From Desulfamplus sp. (GTDB lineage: Bacteria > Desulfobacterota > Desulfobacteria > Desulfobacterales > Desulfobacteraceae), in NCBI GenBank assembly GCA_015232455.1, contig JADFZQ010000024.1:1-46089 (forward strand): DNA of 46,089 nt. Reading direction: 5' to 3'. The position numbers were made by a program, and so were the translations under genes. The notes beneath the pieces were generated by a model. That model did not search any database. It was given only the letters and a program-made list of their open reading frames with translations, and was not told the origin of the DNA. Positions 42,823-46,089 of the stretch are shown here, one piece after another. Each line of letters begins with the position of its first letter. The stretch's first letter is position 1.

Positions 42823-46089
<3,267 letters not shown>

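Overview
The window is AT-rich bacterial chromosome. It looks like a free-living, signalling-rich member of the Desulfobacterota (Deltaproteobacteria). This is inferred from gene content, not from a marker gene: HDOD, DUF4388, sigma-54 and HD-GYP regulators, orphan histidine kinases, a UPF0597 cysteine-desulfidase-type enzyme and an Old-Yellow-Enzyme/FadH-type reductase. No rRNA, tRNA, CRISPR array or prophage was recognised.

Layout. 1-6.0 kb: peptide/nickel-type ABC transporter genes (dppC, dppD, dppF). dppD and dppF are split by a decayed restriction-modification island and a VapBC-type toxin-antitoxin (TA) cassette. 6.1-9.9 kb: an HDOD-GAF protein facing a MinD-type ATPase fused to cyclic-nucleotide-binding and DUF4388 domains. 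10-13.5 kb: accessory region with a GlxA-type AraC regulator, a pentapeptide-repeat membrane protein, RelBE and an XRE regulator. 13.6-15 kb: two PaaI-type thioesterases and a small membrane protein. 15.1-18.4 kb: a polar amino-acid ABC transporter (hisP-J-Q-M order, minus strand). 18.5-24.5 kb: chemoreceptor, hybrid histidine kinase, DnaJ-like protein, Cys-rich protein and cNMP-binding protein. 24.6-29.0 kb: a four-gene minus-strand cluster (SpeD-like protein, FemAB/GNAT-like protein, ATP-grasp ligase, LysA-fold decarboxylase) that looks like an uncharacterised amine or amino-acid conjugate pathway. 29.8-32.3 kb: a sigma-54 activator and an HD-GYP response regulator. 32.4-37.5 kb: UPF0597 enzyme, a MazF-type TA pair, a FadH-like reductase and DUF554. 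37.6-42.6 kb: a GAF/sigma-54 activator, then a signalling block (GAF-PAS-HisKA protein, metallophosphoesterase, ParB-like protein) bracketed by two inverted 127-bp MITE-like repeats. 42.8-45.7 kb: pyrG and eno.

The most interesting signals are structural. (1) Two unrelated TA modules each sit exactly at the edge of a housekeeping gene, and each is flanked by a direct repeat of that gene's end: 32 bp of the dppF start, and 42 bp of the fadH-like 3' end. The ancestral fadH-like stop codon and downstream hairpin are still visible beyond the insertion. (2) Palindromes with GTAG/CTAC ends, resembling RAYT-mobilised REP/SMAG elements, recur in intergenic gaps, including the hisJ-hisQ gap. (3) A 127-bp palindromic MITE-like element is present in two inverted copies. 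(4) Several conserved enzymes carry low-complexity in-frame insertions. (5) The SpeD-like protein keeps the Ser-His-Cys catalytic spacing but lacks the AdoMet-stacking residues, inside a cluster with a second decarboxylase, an ATP-grasp ligase and an acyl/aminoacyl transferase.
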